From assembly GCA_965200435.1 (NCBI GenBank), contig OZ241337.1:496001-560000 (forward strand): a stretch of DNA of 64,000 nucleotides, read 5' to 3'. Position 1 is the stretch's first letter. Every line of letters begins with the position of its first letter. Made by a program: the position numbers and the translations under genes. The notes below the pieces were generated by a model. The model was not told the DNA's origin. It saw only the letters and a program-made list of their open reading frames with translations, and did no database searches. Below are positions 36,708 to 46,192 of this stretch, piece by piece. Source of the stretch: Bin75 sp965200435 (GTDB lineage Bacteria; Nitrospirota; Nitrospiria; Nitrospirales; UBA8639).

Positions 36708-38602
36708 CAGACGTTCGCCAATGCCTCGGCATTCTCTTCCGGAGCGATGCGGAATTGGAGGGCCGGCAATTTGTTGGTGCCAAAATGCGCCACGTAGAGA
36801 AAGACGTATTCCCTGATGTAGATCTTTAAATCCCATCCGGCGTAATGGCTCTGCTCAAACTCTTCAAACACCCGTTCCGCGTCTTCCACACCCAGCCCCT
36901 CTTTCACGGTGAAGTAATAATCCAAGGCCAAGTCCCATTCGGGGTTTGTGTAATAGGTGATGCCCCATTGCTCCGGGTTCTTGGCCACCGGGGTGTGCTT
37001 GCTGAGATCGAACGTGCCAAAGCCGATGGAATGCACGTGCTCCTTGTTGTCCTCCAGGAATTGCATGGAAAACTTCGCGTCTTCATACCGTTCGCCCGGA
37101 AACCCGAAAAAGCCCATCACGTGGTTCCACACCCCGTGTTTCGAGGACAATTCCAGGCTCCGCTGAATCACCTCGGTGGTCGTAGCCTTGTCCATGAGTT
37201 TCAGGACCCGCTCGCTGCCGGATTCATAGCCCATGTGGAGGAACTTGCACCCTGACTCCCGGGCATCCTGCCATACCTCGTCATCCAGCAAGCTCTTTTC
37301 GAAGCGGATATGCGTGGTCCATGCAATGCCCAACCGGTGCTCCTTGAGTTGACGGGTCAATTTTCGGAAGAGGGCCGGAGGATAGGATTCATCGGTAAAG
37401 TGAAAATGCCGGGTGTGGTACTTGTCGCGGAGGCCTCGCACCTCCTCAATGATTTCCTGGATTTTCTTGGTCCGGTAACCGGCCGTATACCCTTCTCCAT
37501 GATCGCAAAACTCACAGCGGCCCCAATAGCACCCCCGGGTCGCGAGATAGGGCAGGACGGGTTCCGGCACGAAGTACCGGTCTAATGGCAGCCCATCGAA
37601 GTCCGGGGGCGGCAGGTCCGCCATGTTCTCCGCGGAAGTGACCGGCGACGTATGAATGCCCGACTCATCCCGCCACAGGAGGTTCGGAATTTCGTTGAAA
37701 TCCCGATCTGTCCCGACTGCTTCAACCAATCGAAGGAACGCCGTTTCTCCTTCATAGACCACCGCACTGTCGAACAGCGCAAACAGCTTGGGCGTCGCCG
37801 GCAGAACGTCGCGTAACCGGGTCACGGTATTGCCGCCGATCGTCACGTGGATTCCGGGAAACTGCTCCTTGATCATGGCGCAGAAGGTCATGGTCGAAAA
37901 CAGTTGCTGCCGCAACACGATGGAGACGCCGATGATATCCGGCCGTTCCTCAACGATGGCCGGCTTGACGATATGCTCAAACACGTCGCGGTAGACGTTG
38001 ACCTGCGTATCTTCGACCGCGGCAAGAACCTCCGAGGACATGAACAGTTTATACGACAAGTCCGTTTCCATCGGCGGCATACAAATGCGGGCTGGCGCGT
38101 AGACCAGCGAAATGGTGGACGTCACCTCCCGAAAGACGTTCATGGCCCATTCCAGTTTCACCGCGTCGTAGAAATCCGGAGAACGGATAATCGCTTTGGC
38201 GCGCTCCGCCTGTTCGATCAAATCAGCCATACGAGAGCGGGTACATTCGCACAAGGCCAACTGCAACTCGGTTTCTTCTTCCGAAAGCCCGCGGTCCCGG
38301 GCCAATCTCTTCAACCGATCCAGTTGCTGGGGCACCCGTTTCAGCACGCGTTTCAGAAAGTCCGCGCTGAAATACCAATCGTACATCTCGAGGTTGACGT
38401 CCTTCTGCACCACGTCGTGGCCGGCCCGGCGCAGGAACGCCGTCAACGTCGGGAGACTCAGGTACGGCTCGGACGGATACCAGTCCGGGGGGAAGATCAG
38501 CATGACCTTCTTCCTGGGACCGCCACCGGCCTGCGATTCCGTACGTTGCCGCTTCAGATGCTGCGGGCTGATCAGCCCGCCTTTATTATAGTCGATCCTC
38601 AT
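36707..38602 (-). CDS. B12-binding radical SAM protein, paralog 1
   Basis: The 631-residue protein has the same layout as its downstream neighbour: MLIFPPDWYPSEPYLSLPTLTAFL, helical insertion, YEGETAFLRLVEAV, then RGCYWGRCEFCDHGEG and FGFPGERYEDAK. The two are clear tandem paralogs, similar across the whole length. The ATG at 38602 is preferred to the upstream GTG because of an AAGG element about 12 bases before it. Both products may act on the same pathway as a heteromer or on successive steps. Confidence 0.83.
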   Translation of the reverse strand: MRIDYNKGGLISPQHLKRQRTESQAGGGPRKKVMLIFPPDWYPSEPYLSLPTLTAFLRRAGHDVVQKDVNLEMYDWYFSADFLKRVLKRVPQQLDRLKRLARDRGLSEEETELQLALCECTRSRMADLIEQAERAKAIIRSPDFYDAVKLEWAMNVFREVTSTISLVYAPARICMPPMETDLSYKLFMSSEVLAAVEDTQVNVYRDVFEHIVKPAIVEERPDIIGVSIVLRQQLFSTMTFCAMIKEQFPGIHVTIGGNTVTRLRDVLPATPKLFALFDSAVVYEGETAFLRLVEAVGTDRDFNEIPNLLWRDESGIHTSPVTSAENMADLPPPDFDGLPLDRYFVPEPVLPYLATRGCYWGRCEFCDHGEGYTAGYRTKKIQEIIEEVRGLRDKYHTRHFHFTDESYPPALFRKLTRQLKEHRLGIAWTTHIRFEKSLLDDEVWQDARESGCKFLHMGYESGSERVLKLMDKATTTEVIQRSLELSSKHGVWNHVMGFFGFPGERYEDAKFSMQFLEDNKEHVHSIGFGTFDLSKHTPVAKNPEQWGITYYTNPEWDLALDYYFTVKEGLGVEDAERVFEEFEQSHYAGWDLKIYIREYVFLYVAHFGTNKLPALQFRIAPEENAEALANV

Positions 38603-38778
38603 GATCGTCACGCCTTACGGCTGAATCCGGGATGCACAAAAATCCCGCCCCGGACAAAAACCCGCCTCATTACGCTTATTCTATGCTTCAAGAAAATGGG
38701 TGGTCAAGGATGGCCAGACACAATTATCATTCTGATAGGTGTTCACTCATTCGTTGATTTGACGACATGGATTGAGAA

Positions 38779-38800
38779 GACTATGGTCATAACCATAGTC
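38779..38800. promoter_or_regulatory. Operator-like inverted repeat upstream of antitoxin
   Basis: Arms GACTATGGT and ACCATAGTC are separated by CATA, ending 16 bases before the antitoxin ATG. Phd/YefM antitoxins bind such palindromes to repress their operon. Confidence 0.55.
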
Positions 38801-38815
38801 ATAATTGAGGGCACC

Positions 38816-39043
38816 ATGAAAACCATCAAAGCATCGGAATTTAAAGCCAAATGCCTGGGATTCATTGATGAAGTCGCTGATACAAGAGAAACCATCATTA
38901 TTACCAAGCACGGCAAACCGGTCGGCAGGCTTGTTCCCTATCACCGGAAACCCGCATCATTCTTTGGACTGCATCGCGGCGTCATCAAAAGCCATGACGA
39001 TCTTATCGGCCCCCTTGATGAAGCCTGGGAGACCGACCATTGA
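38816..39043 (+). CDS. Phd/YefM-family antitoxin
   Basis: The 75-residue protein (MKTIKASEFKAKCLGFIDEV, then ETIIITKHGKPVGRLVPYHRKP) is a Phd/YefM antitoxin of the VapB-associated type. GAGGG lies about 5 bases upstream. The following toxin gene is broken, so this antitoxin may be orphaned. A much longer frame in the same phase begins far upstream inside the radical SAM gene and is not believed. Confidence 0.83.
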   Translation: MKTIKASEFKAKCLGFIDEVADTRETIIITKHGKPVGRLVPYHRKPASFFGLHRGVIKSHDDLIGPLDEAWETDH

Positions 39044-39669
39044 TTATCCTCGATACGCATACATTGGTCTGGATGGATGAAGGAAGTACCCGGTTGGGGC
39101 AAAAAGCCAGAAGATTGATCGACAAGGAATTGCGCAACGAAGAAGTTTGCCGTCTCCACCATCAGTTTCTGGGAAATCGCCATGTTGATACAAAAAAAAA
39201 CGGCTTCCCCTTGCAACGCCAGTCTCACAATGGATGCAAAACCTGCTGGAACAAGGCTTGCATTCCCGTGGAGATAGTGAACAACGAATTAATGGCGTTA
39301 CTCGTGCAGCATCACGAAAACGCCAGTACCTATCTCGGTAAAATCTATGGAACAGATGTTGACTTGCCGATGTGGTTTAAACATTTCGTTCGAGACGAAA
39401 ACCTTCCAGCCTTGGGTGCAAAAGACGCCTGCCATATCGGCGTTTTCGGCAAAACAGGTTCGGGGGAAAGGATGTTTACGCGTCATTCATCGATCCAAGC
39501 AACAGCGGAAAATTTCCCTTCATGTTCTTTGGACCGGTCTCGCCTTTTTCAGCAACAGGTTCTCCATTGTTCGTTGAGATTTACATCCGTTACAAGGACT
39601 ACTGTCACAAGAACGAATACAAGCTCCCCTCGGCGGGAACAGGCTAAAAAGCAAAAAAGATCCAAATAA
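39040..39669 (+). pseudogene. Remnants of a PIN-domain toxin and a P-loop ATPase
   Basis: The first about 35 codons are a VapC start (IILDTHTLVWMDEGSTRLGQKARRLIDKELRNEE). The frame then slips: AVSTISFWEIAMLIQKK, expected next in PIN toxins, lies in a neighbouring frame, and WMQNLLEQGLHS in another, so the toxin is dead. Around 39390-39470 the sequence changes to DENLPALGAKDACHIGVFGKTGSGE, a HerA/DUF87-type Walker A context with GKTGSGER instead of GKTGSGKS. A third fragment (KDVYASFIDPSNSGKFPFMF in another frame, to about 39645) has no recognised family. The locus is a mosaic of gene debris. Confidence 0.55.
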
Positions 39670-40445
39670 TGTTGCGCTTGAAAGCCACATGGCAGGGAAT
39701 TCTTTTTGTGAGCACTTTCGGAATATGTTGCAGCCTGACCCTGACGACCGCTCCCCTCCAGGCGGAATCGCCGGCCACCATTCACGTAGGAGCCTTTTCC
39801 CGCGCAGAGGCCGGGGGACCGTACCCGGATGCCTGGAAGCCCCTCACGTTTCATAAGATCGACGAGCATACCAAGTACACGTTGGTGGAAGACGACGGGA
39901 CCGTGGTTCTCAAAGCCGTGAGCCGTGGGGCTGCCTCCGGGCTGACCCGAGAGGTGTCCATCGACCCCAAGCAGTATCCCATTATCGAATGGCGCTGGAA
40001 AGTCGAGAACGTGTTACAAAAGGGCGACGTCACCACCAAGGAGGGAGACGATTACCCTGCCCGGTTGTATATCACTTTCGCCTATGACGAGAGCAAAATC
40101 GACTTTTTCGACCAAGCCCAATATGCATTGGCCAAACTTCTCCACGGGCAGTACCCTCCGACAGGAGCCATCACGTACATCTGGGAGAGTCGAAGCCCCA
40201 TCGGGACCATGGCCCCCAATCCGTATACGGATCGCGTACAAATGATCGTGCTTGAAAGCGGAGCGGACAAAGCCGGCCAGTAGGTTGCCGAGTCGCGGAA
40301 CCTGTACGAGGATTATCAAAAAGCGTTCGGGGATGACCCGCCCCCGATTTCCGGGGTGGCCGTGATGACGGATACCGACAACACCCAGGAATCCGCGGTG
40401 GCTTATTACGGCGACATCACGTTTAGAACAGCGGCGGCTGATTAG
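39669..40445 (+). pseudogene. DUF3047 secreted protein with an in-frame amber codon
   Basis: The frame encodes a signal peptide (to about PLQAES), then a DUF3047 body: YPIIEWRWKVENVLQKGDV, YPARLYITFAYDES, AITYIWESR and NPYTDRVQMIVLESG. A TAG (40281-40283) interrupts AGQ*VAESRNLYEDYQKAFG; the frame then continues intact through VMTDTDNTQESAVAYYGDI to 40445. The family usually has a Trp there, so TGG-to-TAG is the simplest change. The product would lack its conserved C-terminus. Confidence 0.8.
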
Positions 40446-40559
40446 CCAAGCCGTCGTTACGCGACGCGAACCGGACCCGCATGAGCTTCTGTACGGGCAT
40501 GTTTCTCATATGCCCCGATGGGCCAAGGCCATGCAGATAGAAAACAAATCAGGATCAAA

Positions 40560-40985
40560 TGACGGCACAGGTGGAGGAGGGGGTTACTGTCTCCTGTCCC
40601 TGCGACGACGGATATATTCGTCCAGCAACGGAACCGCTAAGGAACCTCTGATTGAGTGCACTATCGGGCGCATGGCGGCGTGGTGTCCTCGCTCAACCCT
40701 CACCTATCTCTATGATACGCTTCGGGTTTCGCTCCGGGACGCTTGGCCCTGCATCCCGCTATCACACTCAATCAGAGGTTCCCTAAGCTATATTTGCCGT
40801 GCCGGTTTTTGACTGCCATACCTTTGTCGAACAACGTAGCCAGCATCTGATTGACATGACTCCTGCTAAATATTTGTCTGGTAGATTTTGATTGCTCGAC
40901 AATTTCCTGTACGGTGAATTACCCGCCACTGTTTTCCAAAGAGGCAATGATATTTACATGAAGTTAGAGTTCATACTAAATTTAG
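40560..40985 (-). pseudogene. Winged-helix gene remnant interrupted by a MITE
   Basis: Read on the minus strand the region gives NIIASLENSGG, a stop, then FTVQEIVEQSKST and SHVNQMLATLFDKGMAVKNR, HGKYS, a winged-helix DNA-binding pattern. MITE copy B follows directly. Deleting the element and one CTAA copy joins YS-LAVPLLDEYIRRRRDRRQ in frame with a natural stop. The remnant also has a premature stop and an apparent duplication upstream of the helix, so it was already decaying. It may once have been a regulator or the C-terminus of an ATPase. Confidence 0.6.
40637..40786 (+). mobile_element. MITE copy B (142 bp, TSD CTAA)
   Basis: Element 40641-40782 begins GGAACCTCTGATTGAG and ends CAATCAGAGGTTCC, flanked by CTAA on both sides. 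It splits a winged-helix reading frame that is restored on excision. Confidence 0.88.
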
Positions 40986-41038
40986 CATATTGACTAACTT
41001 TCATCGAGATCTTCAAAAACAGGGGGTGAAGCCGGGTT

Positions 41039-44000
41039 TTACAGCAGATTCGGGGAGAGCCACCGTTCCACGGCGGCAACGGGCATCTGCTTGCGTACGG
41101 CATAGTCTTTCACCTGATCGCGGTCGATCTTGCCCACGGCGAAATATTTGGCCTGAGGATGGGCAAAGTAGAGACCGCTGACCGACGAAGCCGGAACCAT
41201 GGCAAACGTTTCCGTCAGATGAACGCCGGTATGCCGTTCGACCTCCAGCAGGTCGAACAAGATCCGTTTTTCGGTGTGGTCCGGGCACGCGGGATACCCC
41301 GGCGCCGGACGGATTCCACGATAGCGCTCCCGAATCAGGTCCTCTATCGACAGATGTTCCTCCCGGCCGTACCCCCATGCCTTACGAACTTCCCTGTGCA
41401 GCCATTCGGCAAAGGCTTCAACCAACCGGTCGGCCAATGCTTTTGCCATGATGGCGTTATAATCATCATGGTCCTGTTCGAATCGCCCGCACAAAGCCTC
41501 GAGCCCGATCCCCGTGGTCACCGCAAACCCACCCAGGTAATCCACGCGTCCCGTTGACTTGGGCGCGAGAAAATCCGCCAAGGCATAATTGGCAGTCCCG
41601 TCAGGTTTTTCGAGCTGTTGGCGAAGGGTATGGAACGTTGCCAGGACCTCCGAACGCGATTCATCCTTATAAACTTCAATATCGTCGTCCACGCTGTTGG
41701 CCGGGAGCAATCCATACACCGCCTTGGCCGTGAGCAACCGGTTGTCGAGGATCTCCTTGAGCACCGCCTGGGCGTCATGAAACAACTCTTTGGCCTTTGT
41801 CCCGACTGTCGGATCGTCGAAGATTGCAGGATATTTCCCCTTCAACTCCCACGTATAAAAAAAGGGCGACCAATCAATCAGCGGCTCCAGATCGGGTAAC
41901 GGCTGATCGTCAATCACGCGCGTTCCCAGGAAACCGGGCGTCGCCGGCGCCGACGTCTGCCACGCGATCGCAAGCCGGCGGTTCCGCGCTTCTTCCAACG
42001 ACAACAACCGCTTGGAGGTTTTCTTGCCTTCATAGGCGTCGCGCAACTGCCGTTGATGTTGTCGAACCTTTTCCACGAACCCGGACTTTTCGTCTTTGCT
42101 CAATAATTGCCGGACGACGTTCACGGCCAACGACGCATCCGACACGTGCACGACCGGCTCGGGGTAGCCCGGAGCAATTTTGACGGCCGTGTGGGCTTTG
42201 CTCGTCGTGGCGCCACCGATGAGGAGTGGGACGTCAAAGTTCTGGCGCGCCATTTCTTGCGCGTTGTAGGCCATCTCATCCAACGACGGGGTAATCAAGC
42301 CGCTCAGGCCGATCATATCGACTTGCTCCTCCTTGGCTTTGGCTAGAATCGTTTCGCAGGGCACCATCACCCCAAGATCAATCACGGCGTAGTTATTACA
42401 CCCCAACACCACACCGACGATGTTTTTGCCAATGTCGTGAACGTCACCCTTGACCGTGGCCAGCAGCACCTTGCCCTGGGTGGTCCTGCCCGACGATTCT
42501 TTCTCCTGTTCCATGAAGGGCAGCAGGTACGCCACGGCTTTTTTCATGACCCGTGCGCTCTTCACCACTTGGGGCAAAAACATTTTTCCGGCACCGAAGA
42601 GTTCGCCCACGACGTTCATGCCGTCCATCAACGGACCTTCGATGATCTTGAGTGGCCGGTCATACTTCTGCCGGGCCTCTTCCACGTCCGTATCGATATG
42701 GTCCACGATCCCTTTGATCAGCGCATGCGAGAGCCGGGCTTCCACCAGACCCTCCCGCCAGGCATCGGCCTTGACGTCCGCCTTGCCTTCCTGCTTCACG
42801 GTTTCGGCAAAGTCGATCAACCGCTCGGTCGCGTCGGGCCTTCGATTCAGCAGGACGTCCTCGACCAATTCCAGCAGGTCCTTGGGGATCTCCTCATAGA
42901 TCCCCAACTGGCCGGCGTTGACGATGGCCATGTCCAGACCGGCCTGAATCGCGTGATACAGAAAAGCCGCGTGCATGGCCTCACGAACCACGTTATTCCC
43001 GCGGAACGAGAAGGAGATGTTGCTGACGCCCCCGCTGGTTTTGCAATACGGCAACGTGGCCTTGATCCGCCGAACCGCCTCGATGAAATTGACCGCGTAG
43101 TCGTTGTGCTCTTCAATGCCCGTGGCGACCGTCAGGATATTCGGATCGAAGATAATGTCCTGTGGCGGAAACGCGAGGGCTTCCGTCAGGATCTTATAGG
43201 CTCTGGTGCAAATCTCGACTTTCCGGTCGATGGTATCGGCCTGTCCCTTTTCATCAAACGCCATCACCACCACGGCCGCGCCGTACCGCTTGACCCGTCG
43301 CGCCTGCGCTTTGAACGTCTCCTCGCCTTCTTTGAGGCTGATGGAATTGACAACGCCCTTACCCTGAACGCATTGCAGGCCGGCTTCGATCACCGACCAC
43401 TTTGAACTGTCAATCATGATCGGGACGCGGCAAATATCGGGCTCCGCAGCAATAAGGTTAAGGAACTGCACCATGGCGTTTTCGGAATCCAGCATGGCTT
43501 CGTCCATGTTGACGTCAATGAGTTGGGCCCCCCCCTCCACCTGCTGCCTGGCCACCGTAAGGGCTTCCTCGAATTGACCCTCGCGAATCAACCGGGAAAA
43601 TTTCGGTGAGCCCGTCACGTTCGTCCGCTCTCCGACGTTCACACAGTTCAGCTCCGGCCGGATCGTCAAGGGTTCCAACCCGCTCAACCTCGTGGCATGA
43701 TCGGGTTCCACCACCGCATGAGGCGGCAGATCACGTACTGTCTCGGCAATCATGGCAATGTGCTCCGGCGTGCTGCCACAGCATCCACCCACGATGTTCA
43801 ACCACCCGTTCCCGGCAAACTCCCGTAAATCCTCCGCCATGCGCTCCGGTGTTTCGTCAAACCCGCCAAAGGCGTTCGGCAGACCCGCATTGGGATGGCA
43901 ACTGATGTAAACCGGGGCGTATTTCGACAATACCTCAATATAGGGACGCATTTGCTTGGCCCCCAAGGCGCAATTTATCCCCACGCTGAGGAGATTCACA

Positions 44001-44713
44001 TCGGCAATGGAGTGCCAAAAAGCTTCTATCGTCTGGCCGGAGAGCGTTCGCCCGCTCTGATCGGTAATGGTGACGGAAGCCATGACCGGAAAAGACACGC
44101 CTTGTTCCTGGCGATAGTGGTCGATGGCGAAAAAAGCAGCCTTCGCATTCAACGTATCGAAGATCGTTTCCACAAGGAGCAGGTCACTGCCGCCGTCCAC
44201 CAGACCCCGGACCTGTTCCTCGTAGGCTTTCCATAATTGTTCAAACGTCACCGCGCGAAACGCCGGGTTATTCACGTCCGGCGACATGGACGCCGTTCGA
44301 TTCGTGGGCCCCAGCACCCCGGCCACGAATCTTGGCCGAGAGGGATCGGCGTTCATCGCTGCATCCGCCGCCTTCCGTGCCACCATGGCCCCGGCCCGGT
44401 TCAACTCGTACACCAAATGCTCCATTTGATAGTCAGCCATTGAGACCGCATTGGAGTTAAACGTATTCGTTTCGATGATGTCTGCTCCGGCTTCCAGATA
44501 TTCCCGATGGAGCGAGCCAATGAGTTCCGGTTGGGTCAGCACTAACAGGTCGTTGTTGCCTTTGACGTCACAGGGATGCGTGGCGAACGGCTTCCCGCGA
44601 AAGTCAGTCTCCGACAGGTTTCGTTTCTGGATCATCGTGCCCATGGCGCCATCCAGCACGACGATCCGCCGGCAAAGCTGGTCTTTCAATTCTTCGATCC
44701 TCGTCGGATGCAT
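41039..44713 (-). CDS. metH: Cobalamin-dependent methionine synthase
   Basis: The 1224-residue protein has all four MetH modules: homocysteine domain (VVLDGAMGTMIQKRNLSETD, zinc ligands in GINCALGAKQM and GGCCGSTPEHI), pterin domain (NVGERTNVTGSPKF, IDVNMDEAMLD), B12 domain (TVKGDVHDIGKNIVGVVLGCNNY with the axial His) and the AdoMet reactivation domain (RPAPGYPACPDHTEK, GLYFAHPQAKYFAVGKI). It transfers methyl from methyl-THF to homocysteine. The length equals the E. coli protein. GAGGAGG lies about 14 bases before the ATG at 44713. MITE copy C lies 91 bases upstream, in the probable promoter zone. Confidence 0.96.
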   Translation of the reverse strand: MHPTRIEELKDQLCRRIVVLDGAMGTMIQKRNLSETDFRGKPFATHPCDVKGNNDLLVLTQPELIGSLHREYLEAGADIIETNTFNSNAVSMADYQMEHLVYELNRAGAMVARKAADAAMNADPSRPRFVAGVLGPTNRTASMSPDVNNPAFRAVTFEQLWKAYEEQVRGLVDGGSDLLLVETIFDTLNAKAAFFAIDHYRQEQGVSFPVMASVTITDQSGRTLSGQTIEAFWHSIADVNLLSVGINCALGAKQMRPYIEVLSKYAPVYISCHPNAGLPNAFGGFDETPERMAEDLREFAGNGWLNIVGGCCGSTPEHIAMIAETVRDLPPHAVVEPDHATRLSGLEPLTIRPELNCVNVGERTNVTGSPKFSRLIREGQFEEALTVARQQVEGGAQLIDVNMDEAMLDSENAMVQFLNLIAAEPDICRVPIMIDSSKWSVIEAGLQCVQGKGVVNSISLKEGEETFKAQARRVKRYGAAVVVMAFDEKGQADTIDRKVEICTRAYKILTEALAFPPQDIIFDPNILTVATGIEEHNDYAVNFIEAVRRIKATLPYCKTSGGVSNISFSFRGNNVVREAMHAAFLYHAIQAGLDMAIVNAGQLGIYEEIPKDLLELVEDVLLNRRPDATERLIDFAETVKQEGKADVKADAWREGLVEARLSHALIKGIVDHIDTDVEEARQKYDRPLKIIEGPLMDGMNVVGELFGAGKMFLPQVVKSARVMKKAVAYLLPFMEQEKESSGRTTQGKVLLATVKGDVHDIGKNIVGVVLGCNNYAVIDLGVMVPCETILAKAKEEQVDMIGLSGLITPSLDEMAYNAQEMARQNFDVPLLIGGATTSKAHTAVKIAPGYPEPVVHVSDASLAVNVVRQLLSKDEKSGFVEKVRQHQRQLRDAYEGKKTSKRLLSLEEARNRRLAIAWQTSAPATPGFLGTRVIDDQPLPDLEPLIDWSPFFYTWELKGKYPAIFDDPTVGTKAKELFHDAQAVLKEILDNRLLTAKAVYGLLPANSVDDDIEVYKDESRSEVLATFHTLRQQLEKPDGTANYALADFLAPKSTGRVDYLGGFAVTTGIGLEALCGRFEQDHDDYNAIMAKALADRLVEAFAEWLHREVRKAWGYGREEHLSIEDLIRERYRGIRPAPGYPACPDHTEKRILFDLLEVERHTGVHLTETFAMVPASSVSGLYFAHPQAKYFAVGKIDRDQVKDYAVRKQMPVAAVERWLSPNLL

Positions 44714-44799
44714 CCCGTGTCTCTCCTCCTCAGGCCTCATGGACTCAGACGGGCCGACCCTGGTCACAGACCTTTATCAAAGACTGCGAAACCTGCCTG

Positions 44800-44949
44800 T
44801 CAGGGAACCTCTGATTGCGTGCACGATCGGGCACATGGCGGCGTGGGGTCCTCGCTCAACCCTCACCTCTCTCTCTGAGAAGCGTCGGGTTTCGCTCCGG
44901 GACGCTTGGCCCTGCATCCCGCTCTCACACGAAAGCAGAGGTTCCCTAG
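44800..44949 (+). mobile_element. MITE copy C (142 bp)
   Basis: Element 44804-44945 has the same ends, although the right internal repeat reads AAAGCAGAGGTTCC. Flanks are TCAG and CTAG, so the target duplication has diverged. It lies in the metH upstream region. The rest of 44714-45398 holds two REP palindromes (45177-45202, 45270-45296) and no gene. Confidence 0.82.
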
Positions 44950-45176
44950 CGACGTTTCTGCAAAAGGAGTGACTGTACCGGTCCCGTCCTTTGCGGTCAA
45001 AATTTGTCATGGAGGTGGTCCCGGCCCGACCCGACATCAGGGGCGGTCTCTCCGCCTTTATCACCACCGCATCCCATGCGGCTCGGAAGGACCACTTGCC
45101 AAGACAACCCAGCCCTTTGTCGGATTACGCTTCGCTCATCCGGCCTGCAATTTTCTCGGAGGGGCCGCCCCGTCAT

Positions 45177-45202
45177 TGTAGCGGCGCGATCTCATCGCGC
45201 CC
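45177..45202. repeat. REP-like palindrome, copy 2
   Basis: Exact 26-base match to 7993-8018, with arms GGCGCGAT and ATCGCGCC. Confidence 0.6.
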
Positions 45203-45269
45203 TGTCTTTCTCTGTCATCCCCGACATTTGTCATCGGGGATCCAGGGCTTCTGTTTTTGCCTTTGTCGG

Positions 45270-45296
45270 TCGGGTTAGCCGAACGGCGTAACCCGA
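45270..45296. repeat. REP-like palindrome (TCGGGTTA / TAACCCGA)
   Basis: Same family as 10130-10156, with GCCGAACGGCG between the arms. Confidence 0.55.
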
Positions 45297-45398
45297 TAGC
45301 CCCACCCTGCATGAATCCGACCCGATCCCCTCACTTGCTTGACTCAACTTCAGCCCATGGTTAGGATGACATGTATTGAGTCTGCTCAAGGCCAGTTC

Positions 45399-46184
45399 AT
45401 GGATAACCTTTATTCCCTGCGATTCCTCTTATTTTTCCTCTTGACCGTCGGCTTGATCCTTGTTCGTCCGTCGGCTGCTCCCTACGCCAAACCCTTTTTT
45501 GAAGATGGGTTTCTCGGCCTCACGCAACAGGAAGTCCATGCGAAACTGGGCGAGCCGCACGCTATCCGTTCGAGAAAGTCCGCCCTTCGCGTATTCAGCT
45601 ACTATTCACCCAAAGACTGGAAAAAATATTTCAGCAAGCTCGTGTCTCCCCAGAACGGCGAGGACGTGTACACTTACTCGCGCAACGATGTTCAGGTTCG
45701 CTATTCGTTTGTCTACAAGCCGGATTTCCGCGAGGCCCGGGATTTTCCCACGTTGCACGTGAAACGGGTTGAAGTCGAATTCACGCCCAGTGTCCCCTTA
45801 CAGGCCATTCCTGCGTTAGTCCACGAATTCCACCCTTCCGTCGGCCCGACGGACCCGGCCTTCAGATCGAATTTATGGGTCCTGTTGTTCAAAGGGCCTC
45901 CGTCGGAGGAAGCGAAACTCGTGGTGGAACAGTGGGACAAGGAGGACGGAGAGTGGTCGCTGGCGTATCAATTGTTTTCTGTGAACGGTCTTCCTGATTA
46001 CTTGACCGTGAATTCCTCCATAGATCGGCTGGAATTTACCGTTCAAAGCCTGTCGCGAATTCATCAAATCGGCCGGCATACCCACGAACCCACCATGAAC
46101 CCCTACTCCGCGGAATTTGCCCAACGCCCCCCTGAACCGCCCAAACCCAAGAAAACGATTCCGGTTCCGGTCTACGCCGAATAG
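45399..46184 (+). CDS. Secreted/membrane-anchored hypothetical protein
   Basis: From the ATG at 45399 the 261-residue protein has a hydrophobic N-terminus (LRFLLFFLLTVGLILVRPSAA), then FFEDGFLGLTQQEVHAKLGEPHAIR, a SmpA/OmlA-like GLTxxEVxxxLGEP turn, and a Pro-rich C-terminus (PPEPPKPKKTIPVPV). It is probably periplasmic. The earlier in-frame starts lack a signal sequence. Confidence 0.65.
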   Translation: MDNLYSLRFLLFFLLTVGLILVRPSAAPYAKPFFEDGFLGLTQQEVHAKLGEPHAIRSRKSALRVFSYYSPKDWKKYFSKLVSPQNGEDVYTYSRNDVQVRYSFVYKPDFREARDFPTLHVKRVEVEFTPSVPLQAIPALVHEFHPSVGPTDPAFRSNLWVLLFKGPPSEEAKLVVEQWDKEDGEWSLAYQLFSVNGLPDYLTVNSSIDRLEFTVQSLSRIHQIGRHTHEPTMNPYSAEFAQRPPEPPKPKKTIPVPVYAE

Positions 46185-46192
46185 CCGCTTCC

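Noticed and set aside
37847..39043. Long 398-residue plus-strand frame reaching into the antitoxin
   Set aside because: Its first part is antisense to the B12 radical SAM gene with no domain; only the last 75 residues from 38816 are a real antitoxin.
30466..40445. Stop-codon reassignment to explain in-frame TAA and TAG
   Set aside because: Other genes end normally with TAA, TAG and TGA, so recoding is not supported.
42437..43405. Long 322-residue frame antisense to metH
   Set aside because: It mirrors metH codon structure and has no recognisable motif or ribosome-binding site.
44714..44803. Cobalamin or SAM riboswitch ahead of metH
   Set aside because: No conserved B12-box or SAM-riboswitch core could be found between the MITE and the start codon.
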